Origin: Solibacillus isronensis
GTDB lineage: Bacteria; Bacillota; Bacilli; Bacillales_A; Planococcaceae
Length of the DNA: 64,000 nt
NCBI RefSeq assembly: GCF_900168685.1
Contig: NZ_FVZN01000009.1
Coordinates: forward strand, 113,596-177,595
Reading direction: 5' to 3'
Numbering within the stretch: position 1 is the first letter of the stretch; each line of letters begins with the position of its first letter. Positions 15,821-25,814 of this stretch are shown here, piece by piece. The notes under the pieces were generated by a model. That model had not been told where the DNA came from and searched no databases. It saw nothing but the letters and a program-made list of their open reading frames with translations. The position numbers and the translations under genes were made by a program.

Positions 15821-16660
15821 CTACTCTTCCAAATCCTCTGTCTGCTCGACAATTTCGGTTAAGTCATTTTGGATCTCTACAATTCGTCCTTGTACCGCAT
15901 TCACAAAATGTATTTCTTCTGTGTCATCAGCCAGCTTTACCCGGACTTCCCATGTTGGTGCAAATACTTGTGTTTGCGTTAATTGCACAATTGTAGAGTA
16001 GCCTAGATTCATTTCCGTAATCTGAGAATCTGGTTTTAATAAATTCTTTCCATATAAAATCTGCAATACTTGTCTTGCAGTTAATAGATTCTGCTCTTTA
16101 TCTAACTTTTCATGCTTTTCCAGCGTTGTTTGTTCATAGGAAATAATGCGGTTGTCATCATCCCAATAAAGTTTGATATACCCACGTACATTATAATACA
16201 ATGTTACGTCGTTTACCTTCTGGAAGAATGTCGCTTCCTTTTTCTCTTCATCAATATCCCAAAGTACATAGGAATCACCTTCATATACATTTTTGTGGAC
16301 AAAATCAGTATATGAATCTCGCGTATCGCTTTTCTGTAGTTTCACAGGCTTGTCCATCGTCACAATCAGCTTATTGTTATTTTCAATTTTTGCGCTTTGA
16401 TTCGGAAAGTATGGCACTTCAGATGGAGAGAAATTTTTAATTTGTCCGGAGTAATATGCTGCACTTGCACTTTCCTTATTGTTCGGAAGGGCAATATACG
16501 TTATATTATCCCCCTTCAAACGTGCTTCGATTTCCATTGTTTCCCCTAAAACTTCTATTTTCTCTCCTTCTTTATAGCTCTCTAAATACTGCGTATACAA
16601 AAAGAGATTTAATACTAGAAAAACCCATATAAAAATAGTTTTCGTTCTACTCCAATCCAA
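15821..16660 (-). CDS. walI: WalRK regulatory membrane protein WalI (YycI)
   Basis: The protein has 279 residues with one N-terminal transmembrane helix (about 8-25) and an extracytoplasmic domain. With WalH it holds the WalK sensor kinase in check by helix interactions. The start is taken as TTG, six nt after AGGGGGTG, giving the family start MDWSRTKTIFIW. The GTG and ATG codons just upstream overlap the ribosome site itself. The gene overlaps the end of walH, a sign of translational coupling. Confidence 0.93.
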   Translation of the reverse strand: MDWSRTKTIFIWVFLVLNLFLYTQYLESYKEGEKIEVLGETMEIEARLKGDNITYIALPNNKESASAAYYSGQIKNFSPSEVPYFPNQSAKIENNNKLIVTMDKPVKLQKSDTRDSYTDFVHKNVYEGDSYVLWDIDEEKKEATFFQKVNDVTLYYNVRGYIKLYWDDDNRIISYEQTTLEKHEKLDKEQNLLTARQVLQILYGKNLLKPDSQITEMNLGYSTIVQLTQTQVFAPTWEVRVKLADDTEEIHFVNAVQGRIVEIQNDLTEIVEQTEDLEE

Positions 16661-17978
16661 ATTCATCACCCCCTATTTCCATGGGTGAAAGGCGTTTCCA
16701 TGTGTTGTTGGTTACGGCAAACCATTTTGGCTCCAATACGAGGACTAAATCCGTATCCTGCTCTGATTCTTCAAGCGTTAATTCGTACCCAACAACAATT
16801 TCATCTGCTTCTCTAAATAATTTATTGTTTTCCGTACGAAGAGACTCAACTATTTGTTCGCCTGATTCCAGTTCTCTCTGTACCCTTTGAAATATAGTAC
16901 CCATCGAATAATAAGGGCGTCGGTAACGGAAAATACGGTTTTCACCCCAAGTAGTTCCGAGACGAGTCATAACATCACTGTATACAGGAAGCCCCTCTAT
17001 AAACAGCTGATACTCTGTAATATGCCTTTCAATATTCATTGAAGACAAGCGGTAATCCATTGTAAACCCACCATGGTCATTTATAAAATTAAAGCTATCT
17101 ATAAATAATCTTGCGGCAGGAATCGGTGCAGTACTTTCTGCAGTCGGATATACATAATTTATAACCCGATTTTGGCTGTCTACTGTCATTAACGATGTCC
17201 CATCAGTAAACCTTTCTGATTGAGGACTTTCAATATTCCGTTGTACAATTTTTAAATCGGTAAACAGGATTTTTTTAAATAAATCAGGCTCAATATCTTC
17301 AGCTAAATATCTTAACCTTGTTGATTGAATAGGATCTTTCGGTACATATAATGAACGTAAAGGATCCCGTTCAACTTCAACATATGGGCTATAATTATTT
17401 GCCGGTTCAATTATCTTCTCCATGAAATAATCTTTATCCGGTACGCTCGCATATGCTCTATATAATGATCGCTTTTCGGTGTTTAGGAAAAGCAACTGCA
17501 GCTGATTGCTACTCTCTACATTTGACCAGTCTACAATAAGACGTGTAAAAGTTGTATCTGGTATTTCATTATCATTAAATGACATAAGATTAGAGAAAAC
17601 GCGCAAAGGAATTTCTTCATTAAAAAACATTGTTATACGATTATCCATACTTAGCATTTCGTTCATTTTACTATCTGATAGTTCACTGTTAATTAAACCC
17701 ATCTCGTAAACTTGCCATGACCGTAAGTGGCTGTATAAATTTTGTAATGGTGTTGAAGAGACTGTCCCATAAAATTGCTCATTTTGGCGATACAACAATC
17801 GGTACGGTTTTATTACTTCCTGTAATTCCTTCGGTTTGCCGACAAGTACTTCCTCAATCTGGGTCTCCTTTACCGTTTCATATTCAGGTTTGTAAGTCCA
17901 AATAAGAAGTGTGAAGACGATGCTGAGTAAAACAAGGAATGCTAATAAAAGTGATTTTATCTGTTCAATATATTTCAT
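16647..17978 (-). CDS. walH: WalRK regulatory membrane protein WalH (YycH)
   Basis: The product has 443 residues: an N-terminal membrane anchor (IKSLLLAFLVLLSIVFTLLI) and a large extracytoplasmic domain. It works with WalI to regulate WalK. The ATG overlaps the walK stop as ATGA and follows GGGGG at 7 nt; the TTG six bases upstream lies within the ribosome-site spacing and is less likely. Its 3' end overlaps walI. Confidence 0.93.
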   Translation of the reverse strand: MKYIEQIKSLLLAFLVLLSIVFTLLIWTYKPEYETVKETQIEEVLVGKPKELQEVIKPYRLLYRQNEQFYGTVSSTPLQNLYSHLRSWQVYEMGLINSELSDSKMNEMLSMDNRITMFFNEEIPLRVFSNLMSFNDNEIPDTTFTRLIVDWSNVESSNQLQLLFLNTEKRSLYRAYASVPDKDYFMEKIIEPANNYSPYVEVERDPLRSLYVPKDPIQSTRLRYLAEDIEPDLFKKILFTDLKIVQRNIESPQSERFTDGTSLMTVDSQNRVINYVYPTAESTAPIPAARLFIDSFNFINDHGGFTMDYRLSSMNIERHITEYQLFIEGLPVYSDVMTRLGTTWGENRIFRYRRPYYSMGTIFQRVQRELESGEQIVESLRTENNKLFREADEIVVGYELTLEESEQDTDLVLVLEPKWFAVTNNTWKRLSPMEIGGDEFGLE

Positions 17979-19810
17979 TCCCAATCCCCCGCTTCATCCA
18001 ATTCATATGGCAGTGTGAAGAATATCGTAGTACCTTGGCCTTCCTCACTTTCCGCCCAAATTTTCCCGCCATGTGCTTCAATCATTTCACGAGCGATTGC
18101 AAGACCTAAACCTGTTCCACCCATGGATCTTGCTCTTGCTCGGTCTACGCGATAGAAACGATCAAAAATTCTTGTCACATTTTCTTTCGGAATCCCCATA
18201 CCGTCATCTGAAATCATAACGCGAATCATATTATCATGAACGGTAAAGCCAAAACGAATATTGCCGCCATCCGGAGAATATTTCAATGCATTTGAAATAA
18301 TATTATCGATTACTTGTGTAAGTTTATCGGTATCAATATCAACAAAATAGCTTTTTTCCGGAAGCAATCGGATAAATTCTACATTCTGTGACTTCGACAT
18401 TTCAAAACGGTCGATAATTTGCGTGAAAAACTTGTTAAATTCCACAAACTCCAGGTTCAGTTCATATTCCTGGCTGTCCATTTTTGACAATTGCAGCAAA
18501 TCATTTACAAGGCGAATCATACGCTCTGTTTCTGTTTGCGTAACATTTAAAAATGCCGGCGCTATATTTTCATCTTTCCATGCACCTTCTGCAAGTGCTT
18601 CTAAATAACTGCGCATCGTCGTTAACGGCGTACGCAATTCATGGGATACATTCGCAACAAATTCACGACGTTCCATATCAATTTTTTCCTGTTCAGTAAT
18701 ATCATGCAATACCGTAATCAGACCATTTACAAAACCTGTTTCCTTTTGAATTACGGAAAAGTTTGCTCGTAATACATATGGAGCATCATTCATACTAAAA
18801 TCAAGATTCACAGGATCTTTCATATGAATCAAGTCTTCAAAACTATATTCCTGGTCTAAACGCAAAACAGACGCAATTGGACGATTTAAAGTTGTTTCAC
18901 GTGAATCATGAAGCAATTCCAATGCGGGGTCGTTAATCAATATAATTTTCCCTTTACGGTCTGTTGCAATTACACCATCTGTCATATTACTAAGTACGCT
19001 TGCCAGTTTCCGCCGTTCTGCTTCTGTCGTGGATTGTGCTTCCTGCAGACGATTGGTCAGATGGTTGAAAGCAATGGCTAACTGACCGATTTCATCTGTT
19101 CCGTATACACGAACTTTCCTTGCATAATTCCCTTTTGACATTGCCTGCGCCTGTTTTCGCATATCGGAAATAGGGCGAGTTATAGTCCGCGCAACTAAAA
19201 TTCCTAATATGATTGTAATGGCAAGTGATACTGCGATACCTGCCGCAAAAATACGGTTAATTTCATTTAGTTGCTCGTAAACCTTTTCAATATTCGATTG
19301 AACATAAATAACACCCTTCAATTCCTCTTTAGGACCTGCGTTATCCATAATAGGGACTGCTAGTATCCAAATGCGCTGCCCTGTATCCCGATCCAATGAA
19401 ATCTTATCCAACAGTGTTTCCGAAGACGCGGCCTGTTGTATAATTTCTTCATTTATACGCTGACCTACAACTGTCTGATCATCATCGGAGGTAGCCAATA
19501 TACGATCGTTACGATCCACTACATTAATCTTGTTAATATCTTCTGTAGAAAATCCTTCTAAAATTGTTTTTAAACTATATTCTATAGTTGGGGGAGTATT
19601 TTCATCCCGGTCTTTTAACATTTCTTCACGTACACTATAATGCACAAGCTCTATTCTTTGGCGAATCGAATCTTGGAAATTCGTTTTTAAATTCGTCTCC
19701 AACTGCTTTGAGAAATAAATGCCTATAATTTGAAGAGCAATAATAATTAATAGGACATAAATCAATACAAGCTTTACATGGATGGACTTAAAAAAGCTCA
19801 CTTTTTGCAT
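17975..19810 (-). CDS. walK: Essential sensor histidine kinase WalK (YycG)
   Basis: The 611-residue kinase has two transmembrane helices (about 12-32 and 183-205) enclosing an extracytoplasmic sensor domain. HAMP follows (RTITRPISDMRKQAQAM), then a PAS domain (ASVLSNMTDGVIATDRKG), HisKA with the phospho-acceptor in VANVSHELRTPLTTM, and HATPase_c with N, G1 and G2 boxes (DNIISNALKYS, DDGMGIP, GGTGLGLAIARE). It controls autolysin and cell-wall genes through WalR and is the second gene of the operon, five bp after walR. A parS-like 16-mer lies inside its coding sequence. Confidence 0.97.
   Translation of the reverse strand: MQKVSFFKSIHVKLVLIYVLLIIIALQIIGIYFSKQLETNLKTNFQDSIRQRIELVHYSVREEMLKDRDENTPPTIEYSLKTILEGFSTEDINKINVVDRNDRILATSDDDQTVVGQRINEEIIQQAASSETLLDKISLDRDTGQRIWILAVPIMDNAGPKEELKGVIYVQSNIEKVYEQLNEINRIFAAGIAVSLAITIILGILVARTITRPISDMRKQAQAMSKGNYARKVRVYGTDEIGQLAIAFNHLTNRLQEAQSTTEAERRKLASVLSNMTDGVIATDRKGKIILINDPALELLHDSRETTLNRPIASVLRLDQEYSFEDLIHMKDPVNLDFSMNDAPYVLRANFSVIQKETGFVNGLITVLHDITEQEKIDMERREFVANVSHELRTPLTTMRSYLEALAEGAWKDENIAPAFLNVTQTETERMIRLVNDLLQLSKMDSQEYELNLEFVEFNKFFTQIIDRFEMSKSQNVEFIRLLPEKSYFVDIDTDKLTQVIDNIISNALKYSPDGGNIRFGFTVHDNMIRVMISDDGMGIPKENVTRIFDRFYRVDRARARSMGGTGLGLAIAREMIEAHGGKIWAESEEGQGTTIFFTLPYELDEAGDWE
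18893..18908. promoter_or_regulatory. parS-like site inside walK
   Basis: TGTTTCACGTGAATCA matches the Spo0J/ParB site consensus TGTTNCACGTGAAACA with one mismatch. It is in coding sequence and one of two such sites in the window. Confidence 0.5.
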
Positions 19811-19815
19811 GTATT

Positions 19816-20529
19816 TTACTCCTGTTCAGGGTTTCGTAAGTAATAGCCGACTCCTCGTCTCGTAACAATCCATAAAGGATGACTTGGATTATCTTCAATT
19901 TTTTCACGTAAACGGCGGATTGTTACGTCTACTGTTCGTACATCACCGAAATAATCATAACCCCATACTGTTTGCAGCAAATGCTCACGTGTCATAACTT
20001 GACCAATATGTTTTGCTAAATAATGCAGTAGTTCAAATTCGCGGTGTGTTAATTCAATTGACTCGTCACGCTTTAATACTAAATAGGCATCTGGCTGAAT
20101 CGTTAAAGAACCGACTACAATATCATTCGTTTCAGCCTGTGCTTCTTCTATTTGAGCAGGCACATTTAATCGGCGCATATTCGCTTTTACACGGGCGATT
20201 AATTCACGTGTACTGAACGGCTTTGTTACATAGTCGTCAGCGCCCATTTCCAGTCCTAGCACTTTATCGATTTCCGAACCTTTTGCTGTAAGCATAATAA
20301 TCGGGAAATCATATTTTTTACGCACTTCACGACATACTTCCATGCCGTCACGTTTAGGTAGCATAATATCCAGCAACATTAAATCCGGCTGTTCCTCTTC
20401 TACTCTTTGAAGCGCTTCGTCCCCATCGTATGCACAAATGACGCGATAACCTTCTTTTATTAAATTAAACTGCAGAATGTCTGCAATTGGTTTCTCATCG
20501 TCTACAACTAATATCGTTTTATCCATCAT
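19816..20529 (-). CDS. walR: Essential response regulator WalR (YycF)
   Basis: The 237-residue OmpR/PhoB-type regulator has a receiver domain with the acidic pair in VVDDEKP, phospho-acceptor Asp in LMLLDIMLP and conserved Lys in MLTAKG. The C-terminal winged helix ([27 protein letters not shown]) binds TGTWAH-N5-TGTWAH sites in promoters of cell-wall hydrolases. It is the first gene of walRKHIJ, and the 235-bp region upstream should hold the operon promoter. Two adjacent ATG codons follow an AGAGGA ribosome site; the second gives the usual family start [13 protein letters not shown]. Confidence 0.97.
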   Translation of the reverse strand: MMDKTILVVDDEKPIADILQFNLIKEGYRVICAYDGDEALQRVEEEQPDLMLLDIMLPKRDGMEVCREVRKKYDFPIIMLTAKGSEIDKVLGLEMGADDYVTKPFSTRELIARVKANMRRLNVPAQIEEAQAETNDIVVGSLTIQPDAYLVLKRDESIELTHREFELLHYLAKHIGQVMTREHLLQTVWGYDYFGDVRTVDVTIRRLREKIEDNPSHPLWIVTRRGVGYYLRNPEQE

Positions 20530-20648
20530 CTAATTCCTCTTTTCTCATAAATTCTCTATATAATTATGAAAGGTTATCTTTATTTTTACTATAACTACTC
20601 TATCATGCTTTGCCGTTTGGTGCATTATACAGCTATACTGCTATGATT

Positions 20649-20662
20649 ATTTTCCGGGAAAT
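20649..20662. promoter_or_regulatory. Candidate Noc-binding site
   Basis: ATTTTCCGGGAAAT matches the B. subtilis Noc site ATTTCCCGGGAAAT at 13 of 14 bases. It lies in the intergenic region upstream of walR. The noc gene is in this window. Confidence 0.4.
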
Positions 20663-20727
20663 ATTCCACCCATTTAAGAATAGTTTTTGAATTTTATCCA
20701 CTCTAATAACTTGAAGACCATATTATA

Positions 20728-20760
20728 GAAAAAGCAGTCCAATTCTGTCTTGGACTGCTA
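20728..20760 (-). terminator. Terminator of the M23 peptidase gene
   Basis: The perfect 10-bp stem AGCAGTCCAA/TTGGACTGCT has a 7-nt loop and is followed by TTTTTCT on the minus strand, directly after the stop codon. Confidence 0.85.
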
Positions 20761-20764
20761 AAGA

Positions 20765-22234
20765 TTAATCTAAATATGATAACGGATTTACTTCTTTACC
20801 GTTTTTATGAACTTCGAAATGTAAGTGTGTGCCTGTTGAACGTCCTGTTGAACCCATTTGTCCTAAAGCGGAACCTTGTTCTACTACTTGTCCCACTTTT
20901 ACATCAATACGAGATAAATGGGCATACAATGTTTCAAAACCGTTTTTATGGTTAATCACTACATAATTTCCATATGTTGAATGCTGGCCTGCAGTTTTGA
21001 CAACACCGTTATCTGACGCTTTTATCGTATAGTTTGATGGGCGGGCAATATCAATACCATAGTGGTAACGTCCCCAACGCTCTCCCATATTACTTGAAAT
21101 ATAGCCACCAACTGCTGGCCAAGCAAAAGTACCTGTTCCAACAGAAGGGATCACTTTCGTTCCGACAACGACAATACGGTTTTCAGGCTCAGATACGACA
21201 TTTGCCTCTGATTGTATTCTTTCAGTACGGACACCATTCTCTTCAGTGATTAAGTACGAAACTTCTTTCTTGCCCTTTTCGCCTTCCTGCTTAACTACTT
21301 TTTTACCTTTAAGCATTGTTGCATCTTCTTTGACGATTTTCGCAAAGTCGATTTCCTCTACTTTTTTCTTTTCATAAACTGCCTTTACTGTAACAAATGG
21401 CTTTTGTACAGTTACATTGACTTGTTCGCCAATTTGAAGGACAGTGTCTGCTTTAAGCGTGGGGTTGATTTTTAATAATTCAGCAGTTGTTAAATCATGT
21501 GCTTTTGCAATTGAACCTAACACATCTCCTGCTTTTACAGTATATACTTCTTGCTCCAATGCACCTGTTTGTAAAAGTTGTACAGCTTGTTTGGCAGAAA
21601 CAATATTTGCCGGCTCGGCTAACACTTCATCTCCTGTAATCGGAGTAGATAATGTAAGATCCACCAGGCGTGTTTCATCCTTTTGTAATTCGGGTACAGA
21701 ATCTTTAGTTGCATTGTTTTGCAATTCTTTTAAATCATTTTGTGTCACAAATTGAAGCTTTAATCCGTCAATTACAGCTTCAAACTCTTCTTTATCCTTC
21801 ACTGATGCAACCACTGTTTCTCCTACTTTTAGTGAGTAGGCTTGTGCCTGAACAGTTATTGCCTCTTGAAGGTTTTTTAATGTCTGCTCTTCATTAGCTT
21901 CGACTGTAAATACTTGCTCTGGTATAAGTGAGATATCAGCGCCTGCGTCAATAGTTAAGTCTTCATATTGTTCGCTTGCCTCTTGCTCTTTTTGCTCGAC
22001 AATCTCATTTACTGTTGCTTCATCTGCAACAGAACCTACGTATGTATCAGCTACATAAACGTGGAAAACTTTAGCGAATTTTTCTTTATCTGTTTCATTC
22101 GCGAAACCTATATTGAATGTCATTGTAGAAGCAAGTAAGGCAAATAATGTAGCCATTTTAAGTTTTCTATTATGACGATTCAATAGACTTAGATTAGATT
22201 TTTTTAAGTCTAACTTGTTTCCTTTTGAACTCAT
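20765..22234 (-). CDS. Secreted M23 metallopeptidase with LysM and G5-like domains
   Basis: The 489-residue protein has a basic N-terminus and a hydrophobic segment ending ASTMTFNIGFA (a signal peptide or anchor, about residues 26-46). A mixed region with a LysM domain follows (YTVKAGDVLGSIAKAHDLTT), then a G5-like stretch, and last a C-terminal LytM/M23 peptidase domain with zinc ligands in HYGIDIA and HLHFEVHKNG. It should cleave peptidoglycan cross-bridges or stem peptides. The ATG follows AAAGGAG at 7 nt; the frame extends 26 codons further without a ribosome site. It sits beside walRK, and a WalR-like box lies 130 bp upstream, which fits control by cell-wall stress. Confidence 0.9.
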   Translation of the reverse strand: MSSKGNKLDLKKSNLSLLNRHNRKLKMATLFALLASTMTFNIGFANETDKEKFAKVFHVYVADTYVGSVADEATVNEIVEQKEQEASEQYEDLTIDAGADISLIPEQVFTVEANEEQTLKNLQEAITVQAQAYSLKVGETVVASVKDKEEFEAVIDGLKLQFVTQNDLKELQNNATKDSVPELQKDETRLVDLTLSTPITGDEVLAEPANIVSAKQAVQLLQTGALEQEVYTVKAGDVLGSIAKAHDLTTAELLKINPTLKADTVLQIGEQVNVTVQKPFVTVKAVYEKKKVEEIDFAKIVKEDATMLKGKKVVKQEGEKGKKEVSYLITEENGVRTERIQSEANVVSEPENRIVVVGTKVIPSVGTGTFAWPAVGGYISSNMGERWGRYHYGIDIARPSNYTIKASDNGVVKTAGQHSTYGNYVVINHKNGFETLYAHLSRIDVKVGQVVEQGSALGQMGSTGRSTGTHLHFEVHKNGKEVNPLSYLD

Positions 22235-22364
22235 GATAAAGCTCCTTTCGACTAGATCTGTCCTATAAAAATGTTGTATTTTCTTTAAATAACTAGCGAT
22301 TGCTAAAAACACACTTTGCTAATGTACCATATTTCTCATTTCAAATGAACCACTCCAGTCTTTT

Positions 22365-22381
22365 TGTAATGTAAATGTATT
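22365..22381. promoter_or_regulatory. Candidate WalR box upstream of M23 peptidase
   Basis: TGTAAT-N5-TGTATT matches the WalR consensus TGTWAH-N5-TGTWAH at 11 of 12 defined positions. It lies upstream of a cell-wall hydrolase gene, a typical WalR target. Confidence 0.4.
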
Positions 22382-22463
22382 ATTTTCTAAAAGAATGTTA
22401 CATTTTTAGTAGGTAAAATAGTCCACTAACCCTCCTTATATCCATTTATAGTTTTTCCTAGTA

Positions 22464-22503
22464 ACAAAAAAAGCGTATTAAAAGCCGGCTAGACTTTTAA
22501 TAC
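22464..22503 (-). terminator. Terminator of purA
   Basis: The 10-bp stem GTATTAAAAG/CTTTTAATAC with a 9-nt loop is followed on the minus strand by a GC-TTTTTTT tract. Confidence 0.85.
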
Positions 22504-22521
22504 ACTCTATACTTCAAATAA

Positions 22522-23808
22522 TTATTTCCAAATTTCATTTACGATATTTGTTTGCTCACGTGAAGGGCCAACTGAGAAAGTCATCAATGAAATACCTGTA
22601 AGCTCAACAATGCGCTGTACATAATTTTTCGCATTCTCCGGCAGCTCATCAAATGTGCGAACGTTCGTCACATCTTCTGACCAACCTGGTAGTTCTTCAT
22701 AGACAGGTTTACACTGTTCAATGATTTCCAAGTTTGCCGGGTATTCTGTAATCTGTTCTCCGTTATATTCGTACGCTGTACAAATTTTAACCGTTTCAAG
22801 CCCTGATAATACATCAATAGAATTTAAAGCTAAATCCGTTATTCCTGAAACTCGACGTGAGTGACGAACTACAACCGCATCAAACCACCCAACACGACGC
22901 GGACGACCTGTTGTTGTACCATATTCACGGCCTACTTCGCGAATTTGCTGGCCAATTTCATCATGAAGTTCAGATGGAAATGGACCATCCCCAACACGGG
23001 ATGTATATGCCTTACAAACACCTACAACGCGTTCTACTGCAGTTGGACCAACACCTGATCCGATTGCTGTACCGCCTGCTACAGGATTTGAAGAAGTTAC
23101 ATATGGATAAGTTCCTTGATCGACATCAAGCATAATCCCTTGTGCTCCCTCAAACAGCACTTTACCGCCTTCATCAACAACATCGTTCAGCACTTTCGAT
23201 GTATCCGTTACATATTGGGCAATTTCCTGACCGTATGCGTAGTATTCCTCGAAAATATCATCAAACTCTAGGCCTTCTACTTCATAAAACTTCGTAAATA
23301 AACGATTTTTTAATGTTAGATTTGCACGTAATTTTTTTTCAAATGTTTTTTTATCTAAAAGATCTGCTACACGAATCCCGATTCGGGCAACTTTATCTTG
23401 GTAGCAAGGACCAATTCCTTTTGCTGTCGTTCCTATTTTTTCATCACCACGTGCCTCTTCTTCTGCAATATCCTGATGAATATGATATGGCAAAATAACA
23501 TGTGCACGATTGGAAATTCTTAAGTTCGATGTATCAATTCCTCTAGCTTGCAGTCCTTTTAATTCCGTTACAATTGACTTTGGATTAAGAACAACACCAT
23601 TTCCTATAACCGAAAGTTTATCCGGATAAAAAATTCCCGAAGGGATTAAATGCAATTTATATGTCTCTTCACCGATTTTAATTGTGTGACCCGCGTTATC
23701 TCCACCAGCATAACGTGCGATTGCATCCGCTCTTTTTGAAAGGAAATCTGTAATTTTACCTTTTCCTTCATCTCCCCATTGCGTACCTACTACAACTACA
23801 GCTGTCAT
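22522..23808 (-). CDS. purA: Adenylosuccinate synthetase
   Basis: The 428-residue enzyme joins IMP and aspartate with GTP to form adenylosuccinate, the first committed step to AMP. The GTP-binding loop GDEGKGK is at residues 12-18, with DNAGHT and the C-terminal [10 protein letters not shown] substrate loop also present. Full family length is intact. It lies alone between terminators in the same neighbourhood as in B. subtilis (dnaB helicase - purA - walR). The ATG follows a GGAGGTG ribosome site. Confidence 0.98.
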   Translation of the reverse strand: MTAVVVVGTQWGDEGKGKITDFLSKRADAIARYAGGDNAGHTIKIGEETYKLHLIPSGIFYPDKLSVIGNGVVLNPKSIVTELKGLQARGIDTSNLRISNRAHVILPYHIHQDIAEEEARGDEKIGTTAKGIGPCYQDKVARIGIRVADLLDKKTFEKKLRANLTLKNRLFTKFYEVEGLEFDDIFEEYYAYGQEIAQYVTDTSKVLNDVVDEGGKVLFEGAQGIMLDVDQGTYPYVTSSNPVAGGTAIGSGVGPTAVERVVGVCKAYTSRVGDGPFPSELHDEIGQQIREVGREYGTTTGRPRRVGWFDAVVVRHSRRVSGITDLALNSIDVLSGLETVKICTAYEYNGEQITEYPANLEIIEQCKPVYEELPGWSEDVTNVRTFDELPENAKNYVQRIVELTGISLMTFSVGPSREQTNIVNEIWK

Positions 23809-23949
23809 CTATGTGCACCTCCGACGAATGAATTACCTAACGACTAAAATTATGTATTAAGTATTTCATTCTTATTCATAAGAATTTACCTTTTAATTCC
23901 TTAATGATGAAACATGAACATTTTAACAAGTTCAAATCATAAATGTCAA

Positions 23950-23998
23950 CAAAAAACACGAACATCCACATTTAACTTATGTGAAACGTTCGTGTTTA
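23950..23998 (-). terminator. Terminator of the rplI-dnaB unit
   Basis: A 10-bp stem AAACACGAAC/GTTCGTGTTT encloses an inner CACAT/ATGTG pair and is followed by TTTTTT on the minus strand, just beyond the dnaB stop codon. Confidence 0.85.
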
Positions 23999-24002
23999 AA
24001 TG

Positions 24003-25355
24003 TTATTCCTCTCGTGGAGGAGGGGTAAATTCTAAATTCAGGAACTTATTGTACTCTTTACGGAATGCCAAGCTTACCGTGCCTGTTGGACCGTTACGCT
24101 GTTTTGCAATAATGATTTCGATAATATCTTTACTTTCCGATTCTTTATCGTAGTAATCATCACGGTATAAGAAGGCTACGATATCGGCATCCTGCTCAAT
24201 CGAACCTGATTCACGCAAGTCACTCATCATCGGCCGTTTATCCTGACGCTGCTCTACACCACGGGATAGCTGTGATAAGGCTATTACAGGTACTTTTAGT
24301 TCACGTGCTAAACCTTTTAAAGAACGGGAAATTTCCGATACTTCCTGCTGACGGTTTTCCCCTGGCTTACCGCTACCTAAAATAAGCTGCAAGTAGTCGA
24401 TTAAAATCATCCCTAAACCGCTTTCCTTTGCTAATCGACGGCATTTCGCACGTATATCCGTCATGCGTACACCCGGAGAGTCATCGATATAAATACCGGA
24501 ATTCGATAGACTTCCCATAGCCATTGTAAGCTTACTCCAGTCCTCTGTCTCCAAAGCACCTGTACGCAAGCGTTGTGCATCAATATTGCCCTCTGCACAT
24601 AACATACGCATGACAAGTTGGTCCGCGCCCATCTCAAGTGAGAAAATAGCTACATTTTCACGGGCCTTTACAGCAACACTTTGGGCTACATTTAGGGCAA
24701 AGGCTGTTTTACCAACAGATGGACGGGCTGCTACAATAATTAAATCGTTGCGTTGGAAACCGGCCGTCATCTTGTCCAAATCACGGAAACCGGTAGGAAT
24801 ACCCGTCACATCTCCGTCACGTGACTGGAGCTGTTCAATATTATCAAAGGTCTGAACAAGTACATCTTTTACGTGCTTAAAGTCGCCTGCATTTTTACGG
24901 TTCGAAACTTCAAGCATTTTCTTTTCAGCTTCTGCTAAAAGAACCTCTACCTCATCTTCACGCGTATATCCGTCATCCGCAATTTTAGATGCAACGCGAA
25001 TAAGGCGACGTAAAATCGCCTTTTCCTCTACTATCTTTGCGTAATGTGCGATATTGGCAGCTGTCGGAACAGCACTCGCCAATTCCGTAATATAGCTTAA
25101 TCCGCCGATATCCTCGAGCTCTTTTTTTGCTGATAATTCTTCCGTTACAGTGACAAGATCAATTGCTTTTCCCTGATCGCTCAAGTTCAGCATCGTTTGG
25201 AAAATCTTTTGATGTGCAATATGATAAAAATCATCTGCTATAACAATTTCAGATGCTGTTATTAGAGCTTGTGGTTCAAGGAAAACGGCTCCAATGACCG
25301 ATTGTTCCGCTTCACTATTATGTGGAGGAACACGGTCCATCATGGATTCGTTCAT
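24003..25355 (-). CDS. dnaB: Replicative DNA helicase DnaB (DnaC of B. subtilis)
   Basis: The 450-residue hexameric helicase unwinds DNA at the fork. It has the N-terminal primase-interaction domain (residues about 10-110) and a RecA-like motor domain with Walker A ARPSVGKTAFALN, Walker B ILIDYLQLI and the arginine-finger region. Length and sequence are standard and no intein is present. It follows rplI by 12 bp and forms a unit with gdpP and yybS. The ATG has a GGAGCGA ribosome site. Confidence 0.98.
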   Translation of the reverse strand: MNESMMDRVPPHNSEAEQSVIGAVFLEPQALITASEIVIADDFYHIAHQKIFQTMLNLSDQGKAIDLVTVTEELSAKKELEDIGGLSYITELASAVPTAANIAHYAKIVEEKAILRRLIRVASKIADDGYTREDEVEVLLAEAEKKMLEVSNRKNAGDFKHVKDVLVQTFDNIEQLQSRDGDVTGIPTGFRDLDKMTAGFQRNDLIIVAARPSVGKTAFALNVAQSVAVKARENVAIFSLEMGADQLVMRMLCAEGNIDAQRLRTGALETEDWSKLTMAMGSLSNSGIYIDDSPGVRMTDIRAKCRRLAKESGLGMILIDYLQLILGSGKPGENRQQEVSEISRSLKGLARELKVPVIALSQLSRGVEQRQDKRPMMSDLRESGSIEQDADIVAFLYRDDYYDKESESKDIIEIIIAKQRNGPTGTVSLAFRKEYNKFLNLEFTPPPREE

Positions 25356-25367
25356 TGTTGTCGCTCC

Positions 25368-25814
25368 TTATTCTTCAATTACATGTACCTTTAAAGTAGC
25401 CTTTACATCTTGATGTAACTTCACTGGTACATTGGCATAACCTAATGAACGAAGTCCTTCATTACAATCCATTTTGCGTTTATCTACTTTAAAGCCATGT
25501 TTCTTTTGTAATGCATCTGCAATTTGCTTTGTAGATACTGAACCAAATAGGCGACCACCTTCACCTGATTTCGCTTTTACTTCTACTGTAATTGCTTCTA
25601 ATTGTTCTTTTAAATCTTTCGCTGCCTGCAACTCTGCCGCCGCATTTTTCTCTTCTAAACGCTTTTGACCTTGCAGTTCGCTGATTGCCTGGTTATTAGC
25701 TTCTTTCGCATAACCGTTTTTAATTAAAAAGTTACGTGCATAACCTTCTGCTACTTCTTTAATTTCACCTTTTTTGCCTTTACCTTTTACGTCTTTTAAA
25801 AATACTACTTTCAT
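25368..25814 (-). CDS. rplI: Ribosomal protein L9
   Basis: The 148-residue protein has the N-terminal rRNA-binding domain ([21 protein letters not shown]), the long connecting helix, and the C-terminal domain ending with the beta strand of the family. It binds 23S rRNA domain V near the L1 stalk. Its ATG overlaps the gdpP stop by four bases (ATGA), a coupling arrangement. Confidence 0.98.
   Translation of the reverse strand: MKVVFLKDVKGKGKKGEIKEVAEGYARNFLIKNGYAKEANNQAISELQGQKRLEEKNAAAELQAAKDLKEQLEAITVEVKAKSGEGGRLFGSVSTKQIADALQKKHGFKVDKRKMDCNEGLRSLGYANVPVKLHQDVKATLKVHVIEE

Noticed and set aside
22556..22567. Further parS site (CTCACGTGAAGG)
   Set aside because: Only the central CACGTGAA matches; both outer arms differ from the consensus.
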